Shown here: positions 47,601 to 58,110 of the stretch, in pieces | Numbering within the stretch: the stretch's first letter is position 1 | Layout of the letters: each line of letters starts with the position of its first letter | Assembly (NCBI GenBank): GCA_946807835.1 | Contig: OX327690.1 | Span: forward strand, 8,032,501 to 8,096,500 | Source of the DNA: Ailanthus altissimus | Lineage: Eukaryota; Streptophyta; Magnoliopsida; Sapindales; Simaroubaceae | DNA length: 64,000 nt | Direction: 5' to 3' | Made by a program: the position numbers and the translations under genes | Notes under the pieces: model-generated | What the model was told of the DNA's origin: nothing | The model's database searches: none | Seen by the model: the letters and a program-made list of their open reading frames with translations, nothing else

Positions 47601-48849
47601 AGAGAAATTATTTTTTTGTTTCTTTCACTCCCCTCATGATCATCTACAGAATTTAACTAAGAATGTAAGTCCACAATATTATTACCCACTAAACTTGAAT
47701 CTGAGTTCATCATTTGCAAACAAATCAATTCAAATAAACTATAAGCAATTAAAAAAAAAATTTATAGCTTGATAATACATCTATCTAAACTTTCTTTCAT
47801 TATTTATTTTTATTTTTATTTTAAAAATAAATCAGATTTATCTTTTATTTTTCTTTACATATATAAATTATAAATACATACCATTATCACTAATTAAAAG
47901 AAAAAAAAATCATCAATAGTAACCATCTTTCAATATTAAAACAAACTTACAAATTAAACATTTCCAAGTGTATGTGAATTGAAGACATTGTTTTCACTTT
48001 CACATCACAATCAAAAGGTGAGCATCAATAGTGTTAATGGACTTATTTAGTTTTTAAAATTGAAGCCATTAATTGAGACTTTGATTAATTCATTTTTTCA
48101 GATAATATGTGAATGTGATTAATGGGTTGTTGAAGATGCCCACAACAATAAAGGAAAATAACCATTAATTAAATGGATCAATTGGATATATATAAAAATC
48201 CTAGCCTTATGACGTGAAGCAAAAAAAGAATAACAACAGAAAAAGTATTAACTGGTTTTCTTTATTTTGCATTCTCGTGATCAAGTTGACTTGATAATTA
48301 ACAAACAAAATTTGCTATATAATACAAGCTAAAATCACACTCTCACGAGTCTCAAATCCACCCAAATTACATTAATTGCACTCTCCAAACGCCAAAGTCA
48401 GCAATAAGCCACCTTTATCCTACCAATAGATTACCCAACACTAAATAATTAGCAAAGAAAAAGGAAAGCAAAGCTGAGTTATTCACTTTCATAGTTGTTA
48501 ATTTGCCATCACAAGTTCACAACATAAAAGAAAATACTTGCAACTACTAACTAATATAGATAAAATCACAGACAATTATTCACTTTCATTTAGTCTTAAA
48601 TGGCCATATCACAAATAAGCATGTAAATAATATAAATATAATACATACTTAAAATAATCAGACGGATGGCATTGGGTTGGGCGGTGGCTAACAATCGATG
48701 ATAGTGGCTTCACATTGTGTGGAAGGGCGGCTTAGCTTCAGGTCGACGGCGTGTCACGGCTACAAGTTGGAGACTACGCGATGGCTTCGAGTCGGAGGCG
48801 GATAGTTGACCCGCGGCAAGCTAATCTGGTGCAGCAGTCGGTGAGCATG
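47601..48849. other. Flank between the hAT relic and copia B
   Basis: 47.7-48.65 kb is AT-rich and unassigned. 48660-48849 is strikingly GC-rich for this window (for example GACCCGCGGCAAGC) and is cut by the copia B insertion, resuming at 54090. An open stretch from 48751 reads MSRLQVGDYAMASSRRR, with no known family. It could be the 5' part of the hAT element or a gene relic. Confidence 0.4.
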
Positions 48850-49199
48850 TGTAACAGACTAAATAAGAAGCTGCAGCTGGTGGGTGCCTTCTGGAAGTTT
48901 GAATGTAACAGAGTAATGAAGCTGCTGATAAATATGCAAGAACCAAGCAGAGGAGGAAAGTGGCAATACTGTGTCGTTTAGGCTGTTATATTTTAAATGA
49001 TGTGGCAAAGTTTGTTAACCTACGTAGCAAGTTTGTTAGCTTACTAAAATGAGTCTACTGGCCTTTATAAATACAGCTATATTATGACTCTCGATACAAT
49101 ATAAGAAGAATAAACTTTCAGCAGCAAAACTCTTTCTTCCTTCTTATCATTTTCTCTCATTTTCTCAGTTACCAAACAAAATCGTTTCTGATTTTTACA
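48850..49199 (+). repeat. 5' LTR of copia B
   Basis: 350 bp, TGTAACAGACTAAATAAGAA ... GATTTTTACA. It differs from the 3' LTR at about 17 positions by eye (about 95% identity). CTTTATAAATACAGC at about 49064-49078 is its probable TATA region. Confidence 0.95.
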
Positions 49200-49214
49200 T
49201 GGTATCAGAGCCGC
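49200..49214 (+). other. Primer-binding site of copia B
   Basis: TGGTATCAGAGCCGC directly follows the 5' LTR and matches the initiator-tRNA-Met type exactly in the first 13 bases. Confidence 0.93.
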
Positions 49215-49242
49215 ATAACACATCAAACACCATCTGTAAATC

Positions 49243-50163
49243 ATGTCTTTCTGCAAATCTTGCCTCAAATTCATCACACACTTCATCTACTTCATCTTAT
49301 ACATTCACAACAACAGTAAAGCTCGATCGTTCGAATTTTGTGATCTGGAGATCATAGGTTCTCAATGTTATTAGAGCCAACAGACTTGAGGACTTAGTAA
49401 CTGGAAGGAGCATTTGTCCAGATCAGTACATGAGAAGATCTGGATCTAATCAAATCCCTGAAAATGAATATCAGCAGTTGAAAATGCTGAATATGAAGAA
49501 TGGATGCGGAAAGATTAGATCCTGCTGAGTTGGTTGTTTTCCACAATACATGAGAACATTCTTGGACTCTTGATCGATAGTAAATCCTCTTATAATCTTT
49601 GGACTGAAATAAATAGATAATTTGGATCTTCTTTAAAGGCAAAAATTGTTCAGCTCAAAATGCAATTAGCTTTGTTGAAAAAGAATCAAATGTCAATGTC
49701 TGAGTATTTTCTTAAGCTGAAAGGAATTGTTGATGAGCTAAATACGGCTGGATGCAAGATCAATGAAGATGACTTTATCACACATCTGATCACTGGAATT
49801 GGTATAAGTTTAGATTATGATGCTATTGTTACCATAATAAGTAGCAAGATTGGAGAGTTGAAGATAAATAAAGCCTATTCAATGCTACTAACGCAAGAGT
49901 GTAGAATAGCATTTAATACAGGTGGTAAAACAGGTAATCAAGAAGTATTTAATGTCAATTATGCTTAAAAAGGAAGTAAAGGAGGTGGTTACAGTTCTGG
50001 TGGTTAAGGAAACAGAAGTAATGGAAACTATGGAAGCTATAGCAATAATAGCTATAATGCTAATCTTGGATATGGTAGAGGCAACTTTAACAACAACATC
50101 AGAGGAAGAGGACAATATCAACAAGGAGGCAGAAGCAATTTTGGAAGAGGCAATATAAAACTT
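49243..50163 (+). pseudogene. copia B gag
   Basis: The Gag domain is recognisable: VKLDRSNFVIWRS at about 49318, then FSTIHENILGLLIDSKSSYN and KMQLALLKKNQMSMSEYFLK, the UBN2-type gag region. It is damaged by a stop after IWRS, a frameshift near 49480, a stop in the MRKD region, one before FGSS (49617), one at 49966 and one near 50007. A Gly/Asn-rich tail (NYGSYSNNSYN, RGRGQYQQGG) precedes the zinc knuckle. Confidence 0.88.
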
Positions 50164-52080
50164 GTGTGTCAGATTTGTGAAAGACAAGGACATTCAGCTG
50201 CCAAGTGTTATTATAGATTCAATAGTGATTACATGCCTAAAGATCACACTCAAAACAGAGGAGGATACGATAATCAGTTCTCAGGAAATCAAAGATCTGG
50301 ACCTTTTGGTAATGTGCAGGCTAATAAGACTGCCTACTATGCTTCCTCAGTAGAACATGGAGGGCCAGCTGATCAAGGATGGTACCTAAACTCCGGAGCA
50401 ACACACCACCTTACCTACAATGAAAACAACCTTTAGAACAAACATATCTATTCAGGTATGGACAAATTAATTGTTGGCAATGGTCAAGGTTTAAAAATAT
50501 CATGATTAGGTGATTCTTCTGTGACAACATTAACAAAATATACCTTGATACTTAGAAATATTCTGTGTGTGCCAACAATTACTAAAAATCTGCTCAGCAT
50601 ATCTAAACTTGTTCAAGATAACTCTGTGTTTGTAGAATTTTATGCTGATTATTGTTTTGTTAAGGCCAAAATGAAAGGAATACTGCTGCTGAAGGGTGTG
50701 GCTGTGAAGGAACTATATAAACTGCTGCCAAACCATCAACTCAATTCCTCTGTAAATCTAGAAGCTTGTCTTGCTCATAGTTCTATGTCTCTTTTTTCTC
50801 AATTTGTTAACCATGCACCTGACTGTCACATAAATAAGAGTCAACCTGGTGCCATTGACTCATCCTGCTATGCACTTGTATCACAAAACACAGAATGTCT
50901 GAGTATTGACAAATTAAAGTTGTGGCATATAAGGCTTTGTCATCCAAGTCCTATTATTTTGAGATCTGTACTGAAATCCTGTAACAAGCATGTTGCTGCA
51001 AATAAAACCTCAGACAGATTGTTTTGTGATGCATGTCAAATGGGCAAAATGCATAAGCTTCATTTTTCTTATGTCATGTCAAAGACAAACAGGCCCTTGG
51101 AGCTCATATATGTTGATATATGGGGACCAGTTCAACATGAAACAATAGAAGGCTACAAATACTATATTAATTTTGTTGATGATCATACTAAATATAGCTG
51201 GATATTTCCCTTGAAATCTAAGTCTGAGGCTTTAAATACCTTTATTATGTTTCAGAAACAAGTTGAAAAACAACTAAATAGTCACATCCTAGCTATACAA
51301 TCTGATTAGGGGGGTGAGTTCAGACCTTTTGCTGACTTTTTAAAACAAAATGGGATCTAATTTAGATTGTCTTGTCCACATACACACCACCAAAATAGAG
51401 TTGTAGAGAGGAAACACAGACACATTATTGAAACAGGTTTAACTCTTCTTGCACAAGCTAAAATTCCTTTTTCTTACTGGTGGGAAGCTTTTCATACAGC
51501 AACCTATGTCATCAACAGGCTTCCCACACCAATCCTAGGTTATCAATCACCTTATCAAAAGCTATATACAACAATGCCTGAGTATGAGTTTCTTAAACCT
51601 TTTGGATGTTCTTGTTTTCTTTTGTTAAGACCCTATAACAGAAACAAATTTGATTATCACACAACAAAGTATGTCTTCCTAGGATATAGTCCTATGCATA
51701 AAGGATACAAGTGTCTGCATCCATCTGGTAGGATTTATGTGGCAAGACATGTAACATTTGATGAACAAACATTTCCTTATTATGACCTCTTTCAAAAGTA
51801 TACTGTCAACACACAATCCTCACATTCATACTCATCACTTCCTACTCAAATAACCCACACTCTTCCCAACCAAACTTTATATGGCAATACTAGAGTAACT
51901 CCAAGATCTGAGTCACTTCCTTCAGCAGCAGACCCAATGTTGGCATCTCAAACAAGCAATAACTCAGCAGATACAAATCAAACACATCAAAATCTGTCAC
52001 CAGCAAATTCCTCATCTCAAATTCCTATACCAGAACACTTACAAAGTATAGAACTATCACACTCTTAGAATTTCTCAACT
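50164..52080 (+). pseudogene. copia B zinc knuckle, protease and integrase
   Basis: A CX2CX4HX4C knuckle (CQICERQGHSAAKC) starts at 50167. The protease motif reads WYLNSGATHHLT where active copies have D-S-G; the catalytic Asp is Asn. Pre-integrase has WHIRLCHPS and the zinc-binding FCDACQMGK. The integrase core shows YVDIWGP, FVDDHTKYSW, IQSD (stop) GGEF and RVVERKHRHIIE. A GYSPMHKGYKCLHPSGRIYV region follows, then a Ser/Thr/Gln-rich linker. Stops occur after NENNL (50434), in GLKIS (about 50503), at IQSD (51307) and at 52066. Confidence 0.92.
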
Positions 52081-52086
52081 CACCAG

Positions 52087-53690
52087 ATGATTACTAGATC
52101 CAAGAATAGTATTTATAAACCAAAACTTTATCTTAGTCAAACTCCTAAAGTTGTTCCAGAACCCAGAACCATCAGAAAAGCTTTGAGTAATCCAAAATGG
52201 AAGCAAGCAATGATAGATGAATATGAAGCACTCATGAGAAATCAAACCTGGTCTCTAGTCCCTGCTACTGAAGCAACAAAAGTTGTCAGTAATAAGTGGA
52301 TTTTTAGGGTCAAATATAACCCTGATGGGTCTATTTCAAAATATAAAGCCAGGTTAGTTGCTAAAGGATTTCTTTAAACACTTGGGATTGATTTCTTCGA
52401 AACTTTCAGTCTAGTTGTGAAGTCCTCCACAGTGAAGATTGTGCTGAGTTTAGCTATAATGAATCAATGGTCTTTACGACAAATAGTTTAGCTATAATGA
52501 ATCAATGGTCTTTACGACAAATAGATATTAACAATGCTTTCTTATATGGTGACTTAACTGAAGCTGTGTACATGCATCAACCAGATGGATTTGTTGACAA
52601 GAGGTATCCATCATATGTGTGCAAGTTAAAGAAAGCACTGTATGGGTTTAAACAAGCCCCAAGGGCATGGTATGACAAACTCAGAGTTGCATTACTTGAA
52701 TGGGGTTTTCAGAATTCTGTGTCAGATACATCCTTATTCATCAAGCATGCATCTGGGCATCTTATCCTTGCCTTGATTTATGTTGATGATGTTATCATTA
52801 CTGGCCATATATCCTCTGAACAGAAACAGTTTATTCATCAACTTGGCTATACTTTTGCACTTAAAGACTTGGGCATATACAATTATTTTCTGGGCATTGA
52901 AGTGACACCAACCAAATTAGGTATGCATCTCTCTCAAGCCAAGTATATTTCAGATTTATTAGAGAAGGCTAATATGCACCAGTGTAAAGGTTGCTCAACT
53001 TTTTTTAGTATTGGTCAAAAGCTTCTTAAAGATGGTAATCCTTTGTTTGACAATCCTACCTTATACAGAAGTTTAGTAGGAGGTCTTCAATATGTTTTGT
53101 TAACAAGACCAGAACTTTCATATTCAGTGCACAAACTCAGCCAATTCCCGACTACTTCTACTATTCAACATTGGCAGGCATTAAAGAGGGTCCTAAGATA
53201 TTTACAAGCTACCATTTCCTATGGTTTAGAACTATATTCAGGAGGCAGCCACACATTGACAGCATATTCTGATGCTGATTGGGGTTGTGATCCCAATAAT
53301 AGAAGATCCGTTGGTGGCTATTGTGTATTTCTTGGACATAATCTGGTGTCTTGTTCTTCCAAGAAGCAAACGGTGGTTGCTAGGTCTAGTGCCGAGGCTG
53401 AATATTGCGCCATTGCTATAACTTGTTCTGAACTCCTGTGGATTACATCTTTGCTTAAAGAGCTCCATTTTCCAGTCATTAGCCCCTCAATACTTTGGTG
53501 TGATAATCAAAGTGCCAAGGCTTTAGCTTATAATCCAGTATTTCATGCTCGTACAAAGCACATCGAGCTAGACATTCATTTCATCAGAGAAAAAATTGCT
53601 GCCCATGAACTTGAAGTCAGATATGTCCCAAGCCAAGATCAGCTTGCTGATATACTGACAAAGCCTTTATCCTTTGATCGGTTTGCTTAG
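52087..53690 (+). pseudogene. copia B reverse transcriptase and RNase H
   Basis: RT begins with TIRKALSNPKWKQAMIDEYE, NKWIFRVKYNPDG and KARLVAKGF. A stop lies at 52375. A 38-bp tandem duplication (52447-52484 repeated at 52485-52522) then shifts the frame. From 52467 a 407-codon open frame covers INNAFLYGDL, KKALYGFKQAPRAWY and the catalytic YVDD (YVDDVIITG). RNase H has SDADWGCDPNNRRSVGGYC, SSAEAEYCA and KHIELDIHFIREKI. The frame ends LADILTKPL and stops at 53688. This frame is intact and its catalytic motifs look normal. Confidence 0.94.
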
Positions 53691-53728
53691 CTTCGGTCCA
53701 AGCTGCTAGTCACACCTCGACCATCATC

Positions 53729-53739
53729 TTGAGGGGGGA
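53729..53739 (+). other. Polypurine tract of copia B
   Basis: TTGAGGGGGGA directly precedes the 3' LTR, the expected plus-strand priming site. Confidence 0.9.
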
Positions 53740-54089
53740 TGTAACAGACTAAATAAGAAACTGCAGCTGGTGGGTGCATTCTGAAAGTTTGAATGTAACA
53801 GAGTAATGAAGCTGCTGATAAATATGCAAGAACCACGCAGAGGAGGAATGTAGCAATACTGTGTCGTTTAGGCTGTTATATTTTAAATGATGTGGCAAAG
53901 TTTGTTAGCCTACGTGGCAAGTTTGTTAGCTTACTAAAATGAGTCTACTAGCCTCTATAAATACAGCTGTATTATGACTCTCGATACAATATAAGGAGAA
54001 TAAACTTTTAGCAGCAAAACTCTTTCTTCCTTCTTATCACTTTCTCTCATTTTCTCAGTTACCAAACAAAACCATTTTTGATTTTTACA
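53740..54089 (+). repeat. 3' LTR of copia B
   Basis: 350 bp, aligning without gaps to 48850-49199; about 17 differences by eye. It ends GATTTTTACA. Confidence 0.95.
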
Positions 54090-56754
54090 GCGTGAGATAA
54101 CTCTTTTAAAGAATTAAGAGTGAGAGAGATAGAAGTGGTCAAATGAGTTTATCGCTGTATACGTTTTGGACTTTTGAAAAAGAAAAGGAGAGGGAGAGGG
54201 GGGATTTTTTATTCTTCTAAAGTATGACGATGTTGTTTCTGCCCTTATGAAACGGTGTCATTTTGTACATTTTTTAAAAGTTTAAAAAAAAAATTCAATT
54301 TTAAAAAATTAAAATTTTTAATAGATTTAAATTATTTTTAAATTTAACTTACCTGTTTAAAATAAAAAATTCAATTCCAAACAAAATTTAAATATATATT
54401 AATTTTTGTTCCAACTCAAAATTTTGAGACAGATCAAATCAAGTCAAGACATAAATAGAAAATCCGCCCACTCCTAACGCCACCTCTTAGTTCAAACCCC
54501 GACAAGTCCTCCTTCATCAGTCCTAGCTCCAGTGGCAACCCCTCCAGCAAATGCGCCAGCTTTGTCATATCAAGGATTTGATTACTATAATATGAATTTT
54601 TTTGTTGAATGATTAAAAAAAAATAAAACCCAAATACTAATAAAACAATGAAGGTGTCACAAGTAAGCACATACAACACATCATATCAAATCCCTTTGTC
54701 TAACTGTCAATTATTAAAATAAAAATAATATATAATCAAACGAAAAAATGATTCATAATTGTAGGAAAGAAATCTACAAGAGCTTGCTTCAATTTCGAAT
54801 TTATAGGGAATCAAACAAAAATAGTGTTGTAGGTTGTAGTTGTTGTTGGTGGTGACCGATAGAACGACTTAGTGGCGGCGGTAGTATCAGCTCTAGCAGT
54901 GACAGTTGTAGGAGAAGAAGATAAGAACTTTGGTGGGTGGTTGTGGTTTTAGAATGTAAATGCAATAAGTTTTGGTTTTTATATTTTTAATATTATAATT
55001 TTATTTAATTTATAATTTAATTAAACACAATTTAGATAAATAAATATATGAATAAATATGAATTTGATTAATTTATTAAATATGATTTAAATAAATTAAT
55101 AAATCGTAGACCTCAAACATATATTTGACATAATTAATAAATAAATAATACGAATTTAATTCGTTTATTAATCGTGTCAAATTTTGTTATTTATATTTAT
55201 TTAAAATATATCAAATTTATATCAAATAATCGTGTCATAACTCATTTTGTCGCTCTTATCTAAATGTATTATTTATCTTTTATATTTTTCAAAAAAACTT
55301 AGAAACATTTTGAAATACACAATCTGAAGACAAGTATAAACTATTTTCATTGATTAAAACAATTAGGATTTTGGAGACAAACAATGGAGACATTAACTGC
55401 AAATTTAGTCTGATTCTTGTATTCTTAGGATTTATTTTTCCACAAATACATATAAATGGCATCATGGAACAGCTTGGTATAACTGCAGGATAACATTCCA
55501 TGGTGTTCAACATCTGATGGCGAGCACAGCTTTGAAATTATCATTAGTAGCTGATCACCATCTAGTGTTATTCTCTGAATACATGCTTCATAAAGTGATT
55601 AATGTGAGAATCTACAATTTAACGAATGGTGAGATTTTGGATGCAACTTATTATGATTTACAGGTGGCCATTCTATAAACAAGTTAAGAAAGCATTTTTC
55701 ATGGAGAAGGCACAAAAGGCTTCCATTTTTTCACATTCTCACACAAATGATCTGGCACAGTTGCAGACCAGGAACTCAAATCTGGCAAAGGTCGTGTTAG
55801 TGCTAGGAAATTTTTGCCGTTTCTCTCGGGCACTGTTCCGCTTACCTGTTCCAGTCAAATCAATTTGTGGTTTTCGTTCCATCTTATCAGTTGCACATGA
55901 CTGCTAATCACAGCAAAAACACATTAATAGTTCAGAACATGCAAAAAGATAAAGATATTAGACACTTGATTATGAACATATATGCAACAGATGATTATCA
56001 ATCTTGTTTGGAGTTGACAAACAAGAAGACTCAACATATTTCCTCCTGCAGTTCATGCCAGGAGTTCAGTACAGCAGATCAGCAGATGAGTGCTTAGTTG
56101 TCAATCCATTTTCAGTATAAATTCATTGTTTTATAACTCAGATGAGGAATGCTTCAACTGGAGGTTGCTGCAGAAGGGAATATCAAGAAGATTTATGGGA
56201 GCATCAACTTTCCAAGTTGAAAATAAAGTAGCAGTAAATGAATTATATAAGTAGACAGCAACATCAAAATGGTTCACCAGATCATTGTATGACAACAGAG
56301 TTGAAAACTAACAAAATATTTGAAACAATAAGTTCTGCATGTCTTTTCACCCAGCATAAGTACTTCTGTAAAACAAACTTCATTGAGTGCAAGTGGCTCT
56401 AAGGATATTGCAAGGTGATGACCTGGGTCAATTATTTTATTGAGAAATAGAGAGATGTCTACTATGTGTTGGTAGCATAAGATAATTATATTGATTACAT
56501 TATATGTAAATTAAAGATAAGGAAAAAGAAAAATATTTTAAAATATTTGATGTAGAGAAATTTCTTTAATTCTAATTTTCTTTTTCTATGTTGTAGAAAA
56601 ATTTTCTTTGACTCCAGTATTCTCTATTATTCTCAAAATTCTATCCTTCAAGTGTTTGAATATTTAATTCACCATTATGGATTCAACTATACGCCTACTT
56701 TTAAACCATTTTATTTTTATAAAAAATAAAAATTGTCATAACTTATTTAAATCA
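54090..56754. other. Unassigned DNA between two copia elements
   Basis: 54.1-55.25 kb: AT-rich with small GC-richer patches (54480-54560 and 54840-54960) that may continue the stretch cut at 48849. 55.5-56.43 kb: less AT-rich, with open stretches on both strands (+ 55626-55907 and 55867-56097; - strand phrase KMERKPQIDLTGTG near 55900). None matches a family I know. The island may be a degraded gene or an exon-intron stretch, but no splice-consistent model emerges. Confidence 0.4.
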
Positions 56755-57906
56755 AAAGAGGCAAATAATTATAATTGTATTTTCTCTTTTCAATTACTAC
56801 ACTCTTATATAAAATTAAGTGGTGATTTATTTAAATAAAATGTGCTAAAACACTCATAATTGTGTTTTTGTATAGTTATCATTTTAGGTAAAACAATAAA
56901 TTGGTAATTTAAGCTAATAAAGAGATTAAAGGTCCATGGGCTTTTTAGCTCTAAATTAGATATTCAAATTCTAGTAATCTCATGACTCATTAAATCTTAT
57001 AAGTTAATCTCGGGTTACTTTACTAAAAACCCAATGTTGCACTATTGTTGGTTATATAATAAATAAATTCAAATTTTAATTAAAATTAATCATTTAACCA
57101 ATAATAGCCACTCAATTAACCCTCTATATGATGTCGTAATTAAAGTTAAACCATTATAAAATGTCATGCCTTTTCAATTACTTATGTGACTATAACTTAC
57201 TGAATGCTCCAATAATCATTTATTAATATGTCTGTATTTGTATATAATTTTATAAATGCATATTATTATTCAATAAATAATCTATTAAATAAACTGTGCC
57301 TACAGATTTAAATGATTAAGTACTGCAAAAAACTTAAGTAACATCATTTAATATAGATTTCATATTATAATTATATGTTCCTACGATCCATGAAGTTGCA
57401 TCTCTAAGTCATCAAGATTTTGACCATTCATTTGGGTCTCACTCTATGATAACTCAAAAGAATAGAATACATAAATGTAAGTTCATTACTTACTTAGGAG
57501 TAAGGTTAATCAAGCTTATTAAAGCTTTATGAATTAAGATTAATGACATTTAGTTAACTAGATCAAAATTCACATTAGTCCAGTTCAATCTATCATACAC
57601 TAATTTTTCTACTTGAAGTCTCAACTTCAAGAATCAAGATAAATCATTCACTATAAGAGGTAGAAAAATAACAGTTTTATATAATGAAATGCTCATTTCA
57701 TTAATGATTGTGAAAAAAATTTAATTTATAAAGAACTTGTGATTTATACCTTATATATTAGCACTATATGCCTAATACATAGATCACATACTTTATAAAT
57801 ATGAATTCTTTAATGTATGCTTAATTATATATGAATAAAATTTATTAATTAAATAAAATATTATTATACATGCTTTAAGAGCACAAAATATATTATATGT
57901 CTAACA
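56755..57906 (-). repeat. 3' LTR (partial or diverged) of the minus-strand copia element
   Basis: On the - strand it begins TGTTAGACATATAATATATT right after the polypurine-like AGGGAAATTAGGAGAT. From 56805 to about 57329 it aligns with 63485-64000 (shared AACCCAATGTTGCACT and ATATGATGTCGTAA). Left of about 56755 the similarity fades, so its distal part is deleted or diverged. Confidence 0.75.
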
Positions 57907-58078
57907 ATCTCCTAATTTCCCTAAAGCATGTCGAGCATCTATTGAACCTCATATCATCTATATGAGTTTCAAATCTATTTGCAGACAACTACTTTAGTGA
58001 ATAAATCCACTAGATTATCTGCTTATGCAATCTTGGATATCATGACCTTACCTATTTTGCACAATTCCTTATCAAATG

Positions 58079-58110
<32 letters not shown>

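Larger units (their letters stand above)
48850..54089 (+). mobile_element. Near-complete Ty1/copia retrotransposon (copia B)
   Basis: 5240 bp with two 350-bp LTRs, a primer-binding site, gag with zinc knuckle, protease, integrase, reverse transcriptase, RNase H and a polypurine tract, in the order PR-INT-RT-RH that defines copia. The flanks GCATG (48845-48849) and GCGTG (54090-54094) are a 4-of-5 target duplication. Several stops, one 38-bp tandem duplication in RT and at least one gag frameshift make it non-autonomous now. Short LTRs and motifs such as WYxxSGATHHLT suggest the Ale/Retrofit-type branch, with modest certainty. Confidence 0.96.

Noticed and set aside
49888..50193. Minus-strand Ser/Ile-rich open frame of 101 codons
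   Set aside because: Shadow of the copia B Gly/Asn-rich gag tail; no independent evidence.
53238..53468. Minus-strand open frame over copia B RNase H
   Set aside because: Antisense to a strong RNase H domain.
55626..55907. 93-codon plus-strand open frame
   Set aside because: No start context, family or splice support; kept only as part of the unassigned island.
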